This document shows, piece by piece, positions 7,786-15,326 of a stretch of 64,000 bases of DNA (its first letter is position 1; each line of letters opens with the position of its first letter). The DNA is from JAJDYQ01 sp965214035 (GTDB taxonomy: Bacteria > Pseudomonadota > Gammaproteobacteria > JAJDYQ01): NCBI GenBank assembly GCA_965214035.1, contig OZ243932.1:744001-808000 (forward strand). The letters run 5' to 3'. Below the pieces are notes generated by a model. The model was not told the DNA's origin, searched no databases, and saw only the letters and a program-made list of their open reading frames with translations. A program made the position numbers and the translations under genes.

Positions 7786-9072
7786 ATGGATATTGCAATA
7801 ATTGGTGCTGGTATTTCCGGCCTGTCTGCCGCCTGGTATCTGCATCAAAGACACCGGATTACACTTTACGAATCGCAGGCATGTGTCGGGGGGCATACCG
7901 CTACCATTGATGTACACCATGCAGGTCGCGATTATGCCATCGATACCGGATTTATTGTCTATAACGATTGGACCTATCCCAATTTTATCGAGTTGATTAA
8001 CGGGTTCGGCATCGATACCCAACCCACTGAAATGAGTTTCAGTGTGCGCTGTGACAACAGTGGCCTTGAATACGGTGGCAGCAGCCTGAACACGCTGTTC
8101 GCGCAGCGGCGTAATTTACTGCGGCTGTCATTTTACCGGATGCTGAGTGATATTCTGCGCTTTAACCGTAAGGTGGTTGATGATCTGGAAAATGGTCGAA
8201 TTTCAGGTACTACAACACTGGGTGAATACCTGCATGATAATCATTACAGCGATGGTTTTATTTACCAGTATCTACTGCCCATGGGCTGTGCTATCTGGTC
8301 TGCCTCAACGCTGCGCATGATGGATTTTCCATTGCTGTTCTTTGTTCGGTTCTTTAAGAATCATGGCCTGCTCAGTGTCAACCACCGTCCACAATGGCGA
8401 GCTATAAAGGGTGGGTCACGTAATTACCTTGCTCCCCTGACGGCTGGTTTCAGGGGTTCTATCCGGTTGAATACCCGTATTCTGTCGGTGCGCCGTTACC
8501 CGGATCGGGTTGAGTTGGTAATGGCTGATGGTCGTGTGAGTCGCCATGATCAGGTTGTATTCGGCTGTCACAGTGATCAGGCACTGATGCTACTGGCCGA
8601 TGCCACCAGCGCGGAGTGTGATAATCTGCTCGCGATCCCGTATCAAGCAAACGAGGTTGTGCTGCATACTGATATAAGCCTGTTGCCCAAGTGGCGAACG
8701 ACCTGGTCCAGCTGGAATTACTGGTTGCGTGGTCGCTTTCAGAAGTACGCGATACTGACCTATAATATGAATATCCTGCAAGGCATCAAGTCGGATACAA
8801 CCTTTTGTGTGACCTTAAACGCGAGCGAGTCGATCAGGCCGGATAAAATTATTGATCGATTCCATTACAGTCATCCGGTATTTTCACTGCAATCCATCGC
8901 AGCAGCAAAATGTATCATAGACTTTAACGGCTTGAATCGTACCTGGTTTGTGGGTGCCTATCTGGGCAATGGCTTTCATGAAGATGGAGTGGTCAGTGCG
9001 CGTCGGGTTGCCAATGCTATTAATGCGCTGCCGGTGCCATGCACAGATACGGATACGGTGGCTTATGCATAG
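7786..9072 (+). CDS. FAD-dependent amine-oxidase-like protein (fatty-acid desaturase candidate)
   Basis: The 428-residue protein begins with a Rossmann FAD motif (IAIIGAGISGLSAAW), with ATG 7786 chosen because the motif normally starts within a few residues. A second ATG lies at 7771. Later motifs include GGHTATIDVH, DTGFIVYN and a C-terminal WFVGAYLGNGFHEDGVVSAR, which completes the FAD site. Such proteins pair with DUF1365 and CFA synthases in many genomes. In the furan fatty acid pathway of Rhodobacter, UfaD is a flavin-type desaturase acting with methylase UfaM. Equivalence here is inferred. It overlaps the next gene. Confidence 0.75.
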   Translation: MDIAIIGAGISGLSAAWYLHQRHRITLYESQACVGGHTATIDVHHAGRDYAIDTGFIVYNDWTYPNFIELINGFGIDTQPTEMSFSVRCDNSGLEYGGSSLNTLFAQRRNLLRLSFYRMLSDILRFNRKVVDDLENGRISGTTTLGEYLHDNHYSDGFIYQYLLPMGCAIWSASTLRMMDFPLLFFVRFFKNHGLLSVNHRPQWRAIKGGSRNYLAPLTAGFRGSIRLNTRILSVRRYPDRVELVMADGRVSRHDQVVFGCHSDQALMLLADATSAECDNLLAIPYQANEVVLHTDISLLPKWRTTWSSWNYWLRGRFQKYAILTYNMNILQGIKSDTTFCVTLNASESIRPDKIIDRFHYSHPVFSLQSIAAAKCIIDFNGLNRTWFVGAYLGNGFHEDGVVSARRVANAINALPVPCTDTDTVAYA

Positions 9073-9832
9073 TGCCATCTACGAAGGCCTGTTGCGTCAC
9101 CGGCGTCTTTATCCGCGGACGCATAAGTTTGTCTATCGGGTATTTATGATGTATCTGGATCTGGACGAATTGCCCATGGTGCTTGATATGTCGCCTTGGT
9201 GGTCGGAAAAGCGCTGGCGCCCCGCTCGTTTTGTCCGCAACGATTATCTCGGTGACCCCGCCGTACCACTGGCTCAGGCAGTGCGCACGCGAATTGAGGA
9301 AGTCGCTGAATGTCGGCACGAGGGTCCGGTGCGGCTGTTGGCTAATCTGCGTTATTATGGTTACGTTATTAACCCGATCACCTGTTATTACTGTTTTGAC
9401 AGCAGCGAGCAGTTACAGACGATTGTTGCCGAAGTCACCAATACACCCTGGGGGGAGCGCCAGAGCTATGTGCTTGAGTGTGATCCGCAGTTACGCCTGC
9501 AACGTATTCAATTCAAAAAGCAAATGCATGTTTCACCGTTTAATCCGATGCAGATGACATATCACTGGCGCAGTAATAATCCAGGTAAAACCCTTAGCCT
9601 TAATCTCCAGACTGAACATGATAATCGAATTCATGTCGATGCTACCATGGCGCTAAAACGGCGTGAGATCAGTGCCAGTAGTCTCTCAGGTATTCTCAGG
9701 GCCTATCCATGGATGACAGCCAGGGTGGTGACCGCTATTTACTGGCAGGCGTTGAAGCTATGGCTTAAAGGAATCCCTTTTTATGACCATCCCGCAGGTC
9801 GGCAGCATTATTCCGGGAATTCAGGCCAGTAA
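9065..9832 (+). CDS. DUF1365 protein
   Basis: This 255-residue protein fits DUF1365: an N-terminal YEGLLRHRRLYPRTHKFVYR, then a central LLANLRYYGYVINPITCYYC (residues about 95-114) and VTNTPWGERQSYVL. The function of the family is not established; it is almost always adjacent to a flavin oxidase and a CFA-type methyltransferase. It starts inside the last codons of the flavin gene (8-base overlap) and ends eight bases before the CFA synthase. The tight packing suggests a joint step of lipid modification. No signal peptide or clear membrane span is visible. Confidence 0.8.
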   Translation: MHSAIYEGLLRHRRLYPRTHKFVYRVFMMYLDLDELPMVLDMSPWWSEKRWRPARFVRNDYLGDPAVPLAQAVRTRIEEVAECRHEGPVRLLANLRYYGYVINPITCYYCFDSSEQLQTIVAEVTNTPWGERQSYVLECDPQLRLQRIQFKKQMHVSPFNPMQMTYHWRSNNPGKTLSLNLQTEHDNRIHVDATMALKRREISASSLSGILRAYPWMTARVVTAIYWQALKLWLKGIPFYDHPAGRQHYSGNSGQ

Positions 9833-9840
9833 TACAAAGC

Positions 9841-11097
9841 ATGACAACATTGCGTCAATCCGAAGTGAGCAATTCCGGCAGGGCAGGTTGGTTCGAGAGT
9901 TTTGCCCGTCGCCAGATACTCAGGCATCTGTCTCGGGTTAGCCGGGGTAGTCTGGTGTTTGAGGAGGGTGATGAAACTGTCAAACTCGGCCAGATGCCAG
10001 GTAAATCGGATATCAATGCGCATATTATGATTCATGATCGCAGTGCTTACCGCGATTTTATTTTGCGTGGTTCGATAGGCGGGGCCGAGGCTTATATGTC
10101 CGGCAAATGGTCATCGCCCAATCTGCTCGATGTCATGCGGGTGATGTGTGCCAACATTGATGTACTTAACGGTATGGATGATTCACGGTTTTTCGGTCAG
10201 CGCATCATGGATAAGATGGATCACTGGCTGAATCGGAATACGATCAGCCAGGTACGTGAAAATATTGCACGCCATTATGATTTGAGCAATGACTTTTTTG
10301 CTTTATTTCTGGATTCGACGATGATGTATTCGGCAGCCATTTTCCCACATGAAAAGGCCAGCCTGGATGAAGCCGCTATCCACAAGCTCGATGTAATCTG
10401 TCAGAAGCTCGAATTAAATCCTGGTGATCATCTGCTTGAGATAGGTACTGGATGGGGTGGTCTTGCCATCCATGCGGTCACTCACTATGGCTGCCGGGTG
10501 ACGACTACAACCATCTCCAGACAACAGTTCGAGGCGGCCCGTGATCGTGTATGCAAGGCCGGTCTTACTGATCAGATAACCGTATTGTTCGAGGATTATC
10601 GTGATCTGCAAGGACAATTCGACAAACTGGTATCGGTAGAAATGATTGAAGCAGTAGGTCATGAATATTACAGCCAGTACTTCAGAAGTTGTGCATCTTT
10701 GCTAAAGAAAAATGGATTGATGTTGCTGCAGGCGATTACGGTGCCCGACCGGCGCTTTCAACATGCGCAGCAATCGGTCGATTTTATTCAAAAGTATATT
10801 TTCCCGGGCGGTTCGCTGCCGAGCCATGAGGCAATTATTACCGCGTTAAAAGATAATACTGATATGGTTATGGTAGGAATGCAGGAAATCGGATCCGACT
10901 ATGCCAAAACACTGGAAGCCTGGCATCAGCGTTTCACCGATAAACTGGATCAGGTGCGTGAACTTGGTTTTGATGAATACTTCATTCGCATGTGGGATTA
11001 TTATCTGCGCTACTGTCAGGGTGGTTTTCAGGAACGTGTCCTCGGCACAGCGCAAATTATGCTGGCTAAACCTGACTGGCGTCCGATCAAAACCTGA
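9841..11097 (+). CDS. cfa: Cyclopropane-fatty-acyl-phospholipid synthase (canonical branch)
   Basis: This 418-residue protein has the full architecture: an N-terminal lipid-binding region (to about residue 110), the ENIARHYDLSNDFFALFLD segment, the SAM motif LEIGTGWGGLAIH (about residues 199-211) and SVEMIEAVGHEYY. It should methylenate or methylate the double bond of phospholipid acyl chains at the inner membrane. In the operon it follows a flavin oxidase and DUF1365. The product could be a cyclopropane, a methylated unsaturated acid or a furan precursor (UfaM-like). Sequence alone cannot decide which. Confidence 0.85.
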   Translation: MTTLRQSEVSNSGRAGWFESFARRQILRHLSRVSRGSLVFEEGDETVKLGQMPGKSDINAHIMIHDRSAYRDFILRGSIGGAEAYMSGKWSSPNLLDVMRVMCANIDVLNGMDDSRFFGQRIMDKMDHWLNRNTISQVRENIARHYDLSNDFFALFLDSTMMYSAAIFPHEKASLDEAAIHKLDVICQKLELNPGDHLLEIGTGWGGLAIHAVTHYGCRVTTTTISRQQFEAARDRVCKAGLTDQITVLFEDYRDLQGQFDKLVSVEMIEAVGHEYYSQYFRSCASLLKKNGLMLLQAITVPDRRFQHAQQSVDFIQKYIFPGGSLPSHEAIITALKDNTDMVMVGMQEIGSDYAKTLEAWHQRFTDKLDQVRELGFDEYFIRMWDYYLRYCQGGFQERVLGTAQIMLAKPDWRPIKT

Positions 11098-11228
11098 ATC
11101 CAGTCCATTCCAACCGCAGCATGTGGTCGGCTTTATCTGTCAGCTTCCTGTACAGGTTGCCACACGCTGGCTTTGGCATTACCATTACGAGCGATGCCGA
11201 CGGGTGCAGGCAAGAATGGAGGGTGTAT

Positions 11229-11420
11229 ATGGCGCTATTTTTGTGTAAAAATTGCAATTATTTCCGGGAGGTCAAAAGCGAATATGTCGGAAAGTCGATT
11301 GTTTGCCCCAAGTGTGAATGCCCCAATACGATTTATGACACGATACGTTTCTTGAAAAATGTAATCGGGAAATACAAGGACAAGGATAAAGAATTACAGT
11401 CTTTAGAAAAGGCAGGTTGA
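11229..11420 (+). CDS. Small zinc-ribbon protein
   Basis: This 63-residue protein has two CxxC knuckles (CKNC at residues 6-9 and CPKC at about 26-29), with another Cys at 31, then a lysine-rich helical tail (GKYKDKDKELQSLEK). The pattern fits a treble-clef or zinc-ribbon nucleic-acid or protein-binding module. GAGGGTG lies upstream of ATG 11229. Its stop is about 31 bases before the nuclease gene, suggesting co-expression. Function is not known. Confidence 0.55.
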   Translation: MALFLCKNCNYFREVKSEYVGKSIVCPKCECPNTIYDTIRFLKNVIGKYKDKDKELQSLEKAG

Positions 11421-11451
11421 ATCGGCTTCATCGGGGGCTGCCGATGATTCG

Positions 11452-12234
11452 ATGGGCACCGGCCATCAGTTGCTTGCGGATATTGATATCCATAATACCG
11501 CCGCATTGGCAGACCCTGAACAGTACCAGCCGATTATTAATTGGATGAAGCATCGCGGGGTTAATCTGGCTATCGATCATCAGGCACTGGATACCACTGG
11601 ATTCTTCGACGAGGTTGCGGTACGGTTAGGTGATGAGTACGAGACATTAAAGCTGGTCAGCAATCATATCAAGTACATTCAGCAGAAAGGCTATGCCAAT
11701 GTCAAGATTGAGCTGGCGAAGCATAGTAACAATGAAGCTGCCAAAATAAAGAATTTCTGCCAGCAGCTTCATGACTATTCGTTTGTTGCACGATATTTTT
11801 TCAATAAAAAAGACAAGACTGCGCATATGACACTGCAATCAGCACCGGTCATCTCCCGGTTTTTTCTGGGGGAGTGGATGGAGTGGTTTGTATTTATGAA
11901 GATACTGAATCTATTGCTGGAGAAAGGAGTGCCCGTGTCGGGCTTGCGTAATTTCCATGTTAATTTTCAAAATAAAGACAAGTTTGAGATTGATGGCTTT
12001 TTCCTCATCGCCGACAAGATTCCTCTCTGTATTGAGTGCAAGTCGGGCGAGTTCCGCGGCGACATCAAAAAATTCTCCACACTCAGGAAGAAGCTGGGTC
12101 TTGAGCGGGAGCAGTTTCTGGTATGTGCCATAGGACTGGATGACACGCAGATTCAGGGCTTTAACAGCATGTATGATGTGACCTTCTCGAATGAGCTGAA
12201 TTTTCTCGAACATGTCCTGCGGCTTGTGGAGTAG
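11452..12234 (+). CDS. Card1/DUF1887-like PD-(D/E)XK nuclease without a CARF domain
   Basis: The C-terminal half of this 260-residue protein shows a PD-(D/E)XK core: a helix with LGEWMEWFVF (about residues 140-149), then FEIDGFF with the catalytic Asp (about 178), then PLCIECKSGEF with the E-x-K pair (about 191-193). This arrangement resembles the DUF1887/Card1 endonuclease domain of type III CRISPR-linked effectors. The N-terminal 130 residues are not a recognisable CARF fold, and no CRISPR locus is in the window. It lies directly after the zinc-ribbon gene. A defence or repair role is inference. Confidence 0.65.
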   Translation: MGTGHQLLADIDIHNTAALADPEQYQPIINWMKHRGVNLAIDHQALDTTGFFDEVAVRLGDEYETLKLVSNHIKYIQQKGYANVKIELAKHSNNEAAKIKNFCQQLHDYSFVARYFFNKKDKTAHMTLQSAPVISRFFLGEWMEWFVFMKILNLLLEKGVPVSGLRNFHVNFQNKDKFEIDGFFLIADKIPLCIECKSGEFRGDIKKFSTLRKKLGLEREQFLVCAIGLDDTQIQGFNSMYDVTFSNELNFLEHVLRLVE

Positions 12235-12295
12235 AAGCTCCCGGAGTAGCAGTCAGATCGATAAAAACAGCAGTGGTCGAAGATGATGTCCTGTT

Positions 12296-12721
12296 TTATG
12301 CAGAGCGACTATCCGCCTCTGTGAGCTGCTGGACTGCTTCCGGTTCAAGATCAATGCCTACGGGCCAGCCTGGATTAAGGGAAATGCCAAACCCGATACC
12401 GGCTTTTTCCAGTATCCAGGTAAATTCAGCGAGTAATCCGCCGCCCTCGTAGCCGGGAAAATTTTTTACAAACTCAACCGCTCTTTCCGGGCTGGTAAAT
12501 AAAACCAGAAATTCGACCCCATTATCGTCCTGTATGGATAACGGTTTTGCCTTATTATCCAACTGTATATTGCCGATGGATTTTTCCTGATCCTCATGGA
12601 CAGGCATATAGACCTGTGACTCTGTCAGGACCCGCATGAAATTTTCACCTGAAATACGGCCTTCCTGTGCTTCGAGGAGCGATTCTTCCAGATTGTTTCT
12701 GGGGTTAAACTCATTGCACAT
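12296..12721 (-). CDS. SseB-family protein
   Basis: The 141-residue product, from ATG 12721 (MCNEFNPRNNLEESL), has the SseB N-terminal domain pattern: an early helix with LEAQEGRISGENFMRVL, a VYMPVHE strand, then LVLFTSPERAVEFVK and a C-terminal GFGISLNPGWPVGIDLEPEA. Family members have varied or unknown roles (SseB was first linked to serine-sensitivity and type III secretion chaperones). It is transcribed toward the nuclease gene and has no obvious partner. A longer frame upstream to 12793 lacks a convincing start. Confidence 0.6.
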   Translation of the reverse strand: MCNEFNPRNNLEESLLEAQEGRISGENFMRVLTESQVYMPVHEDQEKSIGNIQLDNKAKPLSIQDDNGVEFLVLFTSPERAVEFVKNFPGYEGGGLLAEFTWILEKAGIGFGISLNPGWPVGIDLEPEAVQQLTEADSRSA

Positions 12722-12972
12722 GGTTGACTGCCGACTGGATTTCAAGTGAAGAAATCGGATTATATGTGAATAAGGCGGACAGTCGAGAACCAATTGTCCG
12801 GAATGTGGCAGCCACAGTGCCTGATCGCTGTTGCTATGCCGGTCTAATCGGGTGACCGGTCATGGTAACATACTATTAGTAAGTCGCACAGACTGCTGAT
12901 TGAGTTGGATATGCAGCAGAACTGGTGCACCATTTTGCTATTAATAGTCAGAATACAAGGGAGTAATTGGTT

Positions 12973-13890
12973 ATGAGTGAAAATGCCCGGATACAGTTGA
13001 ACAAACTTTATGAGTTCAGTGTTGAGCAGCTCAGAAACCGGCCCGCGATATTTGCGCATACGCCGGCACTGATTGAAAATCCCGGATTTTTCTCGATGAA
13101 AAAATTTCAGGATTTTATCAATAATCCCCTTTTGACACCCGAGTGGATTCATATTCAGTTCAATAATCAACCTGTACCGCTGGACCGGGCCACACTTTCG
13201 CGTGTCGCTCAACAGAATGATTTACGTTTCATGGATAAGCAGCTAATCGAGGACTACATCGGCAAAGGCGCGGCAATCGTGTTGGAGGGCATTGATATTA
13301 TGGATCCGGATATTAACGATTACATCCGTCGTGTGGATGAGTCCCTGCCATGTCCGGTGACTTCAGACTGTGCTGCATTTTTTTCCCAGCGTGGCCAGGA
13401 TGCCTATGATGGTCATCGTGATAGTGATGACGTGGTCATTATCCAGATAGCCGGCGAAAAAAACTGGAAGATATTTGAACCGCAACAGCGCCGGTACCTG
13501 GGTAATACATCCCTGAATGCAGAGCAAATGGGGCCGATTCACACTGAGCTAACGACCAGACCCGGAGATGCCATGTATATTCGTGCGGGGGTGCCGCATA
13601 GGGTTCAGACAACAGCCACATTTAGCTTGCATCTGTCATTTGATATTACAGACCGCACGACAAATATTGATCAGATAACTCAAGAGGCCAATATGCGTTT
13701 TAATCATGGATGTGAAGATTCCTTCGCGCCCGCTTCCAGGGTCATGGAGAGCTATATCAATTTACTGTCTTCCGAACAGTTTCAGGCCGATGTCGCAGTG
13801 GCCAATAAAGCCATGAAACGAGAAGCCAATCTTTTCCGTGAGCGCATTGGTAAAACATCAATTATTCAGGCTTTGTCCAGATTTGCGTGA
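12973..13890 (+). CDS. JmjC/cupin-4-like 2-oxoglutarate oxygenase
   Basis: This 305-residue protein has the JmjC-type iron site H-x-D in the segment YDGHRDSDDVVIIQI (about residues 139-153) and the distal His in MYIRAGVPHRVQT (about 198-210). The surrounding GEKNWKIFEP and TTRPGDAMYI match bacterial cupin-4 hydroxylases. Such enzymes hydroxylate proteins (for example ribosomal proteins) or small molecules using iron and 2-oxoglutarate. At about 305 residues it is shorter than YcfD/RoxA, and no peptide substrate gene is adjacent. It starts at ATG 12973 with GGGAG upstream and stands alone. Confidence 0.7.
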   Translation: MSENARIQLNKLYEFSVEQLRNRPAIFAHTPALIENPGFFSMKKFQDFINNPLLTPEWIHIQFNNQPVPLDRATLSRVAQQNDLRFMDKQLIEDYIGKGAAIVLEGIDIMDPDINDYIRRVDESLPCPVTSDCAAFFSQRGQDAYDGHRDSDDVVIIQIAGEKNWKIFEPQQRRYLGNTSLNAEQMGPIHTELTTRPGDAMYIRAGVPHRVQTTATFSLHLSFDITDRTTNIDQITQEANMRFNHGCEDSFAPASRVMESYINLLSSEQFQADVAVANKAMKREANLFRERIGKTSIIQALSRFA

Positions 13891-13986
13891 GCAGGTATGT
13901 TTTGTTGAGGACCTCACTGCCACGATAAATAGCGGCGACGCACGGATTGATGCTGTGGTTTGTCAGGAAGCTAATAGCATCTCTAC

Positions 13987-14781
13987 TCAATCATCAATAC
14001 TTATCCCGGATATATTGTCCTTCCAGTAATCTACCCACATGGCAGTTGAACCGGCAACGGCGGCAGGCATGGTTATGAAGTTAATGACGGGGATCATGGT
14101 TGCGGCCATGGTTGTTGCGCCGAATCCCAGGGCGAAAAACCGGTTGCTTTTTAACGCTTGTCTCTGATCGGGAAAGCGAATGGAGTGGTTGCCCATCGGG
14201 TAGTCGTTGTATTCAATTACCAGCATCCAGGCACTGAATATAAACCAGAGAAGGCCGGCAACGATATTCAGGGCCGGTATGATAAACAGCACGAGTAGCG
14301 GTATGGTGCGGATTAAAAAATAAAGTAATTTTCTCAGTTCGGATAGAAGTGATGGACCGATATCCTTGACTATATATAGCGTACTGCTGTTTTCACTACG
14401 TTGAGTGCCCGTCAGATGAGCTTCAATTTTGTCTGCCAGAAGACTGTTAAAAGGGGCTGCGATCAGGTTTGCCAATAGGGCAAAGGTATAAAACATGATA
14501 GCCAGCATGACAAGAATGGCGAGCGGTATGAGTATCCATTTCAGCCACTCGGTGAGGTCGGCCAGCCACTGCAGACTTGCCGGGGTATTCTCGCTGATGA
14601 GTTGTTCGAGTTCATCAATCTGTGCATCTACCCAGTAGATACCAAGCCAGATTGCCAGTGAAAACAGGATAATGTTAATACTCAAAGGGATTATGACAAA
14701 GCGCCGCAGGCCAGTGGTATTGATCAGGCTGATGCCGCGCAGAAAGTATTGAGCGCCGGCAAGGAATCCCGGTTTTTTCAT
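13987..14781 (-). CDS. cysZ: CysZ-like membrane protein (EI24/DUF540 family)
   Basis: The 264-residue protein begins MKKPGFLAGAQYFLRG, the usual start of CysZ, and shows long hydrophobic segments near residues 25-50, 83-110, 153-185 and 215-245. The family motif LANLIAAPFNSLLADKIEAH follows the second helix. CysZ forms a sulfate-conducting channel feeding cysteine synthesis. No other sulfate genes are nearby, so the substrate is inferred from the family. It is divergent from the JmjC gene's end and precedes queF on the same strand by about 70 bases. Confidence 0.85.
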   Translation of the reverse strand: MKKPGFLAGAQYFLRGISLINTTGLRRFVIIPLSINIILFSLAIWLGIYWVDAQIDELEQLISENTPASLQWLADLTEWLKWILIPLAILVMLAIMFYTFALLANLIAAPFNSLLADKIEAHLTGTQRSENSSTLYIVKDIGPSLLSELRKLLYFLIRTIPLLVLFIIPALNIVAGLLWFIFSAWMLVIEYNDYPMGNHSIRFPDQRQALKSNRFFALGFGATTMAATMIPVINFITMPAAVAGSTAMWVDYWKDNISGISIDD

Positions 14782-14853
14782 TGGTTACCCCTGATTGAGC
14801 GATTGGAGCTCGAACTGTCGGTATGGTGCCATCAAAATATTTTGCATGCTTTT

Positions 14854-15243
14854 TCAGGGGAGCTCGATCTTCTCCGGCATGAGCCAACCGGGTTCACGGT
14901 GTTGGGCAACGACTGTTGTATAAATTCCGCCGCGTACATTGAATATGGCTGTCAGGCGCATAAACCGCGGTTCTGTTGCAATAACCAGATCATTGAGGAT
15001 TTCGTTGGTTACTGCCTCATGGAATGCGCCTTTATCGCGGAATGACCAGATATACAGTTTCAGGGATTTCAGTTCCACGCAAAGCTGGTCGGGTACATAC
15101 TCCAGCTTCAATGTGGCGAAGTCCGGTTGCCCGGTCCGGGGGCACAGGCAGGTAAATTCGGGAATATCGATTCGTATGGTGTAGTCCCGCTCCGGGTTGG
15201 GATTCTCGAACGTTTCAAGTTCCTTGCTGGATTGTGTGCTCAT
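14854..15243 (-). CDS. queF: NADPH-dependent 7-cyano-7-deazaguanine reductase (short type)
   Basis: QueF reduces preQ0 to preQ1 in queuosine synthesis. This 129-residue protein is the short single-domain form: the FTCLCPRTGQPDFA segment carries the thioimide-forming cysteine (Cys34) and the catalytic aspartate (Asp41), and the NADPH-binding SLKLYIWSFRDKGAFHE segment follows. The ending PEKIELP is typical. Many gammaproteobacteria carry a long two-domain QueF, so the short form is a useful lineage marker. It is divergent from smc with about 80 bases between them. Confidence 0.92.
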   Translation of the reverse strand: MSTQSSKELETFENPNPERDYTIRIDIPEFTCLCPRTGQPDFATLKLEYVPDQLCVELKSLKLYIWSFRDKGAFHEAVTNEILNDLVIATEPRFMRLTAIFNVRGGIYTTVVAQHREPGWLMPEKIELP

Positions 15244-15326
15244 AATTCAAATATCCTGAGTTCTTCATCGACAACGGCAAACGAAAATAATACCATTCAT
15301 CGCTTTGTTAGTTGAAATGAAAGTCA

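Noticed and set aside
11452..12234. Type III CRISPR accessory locus
   Set aside because: No repeats, cas genes or CARF domain are present in the window, only a nuclease-like domain.
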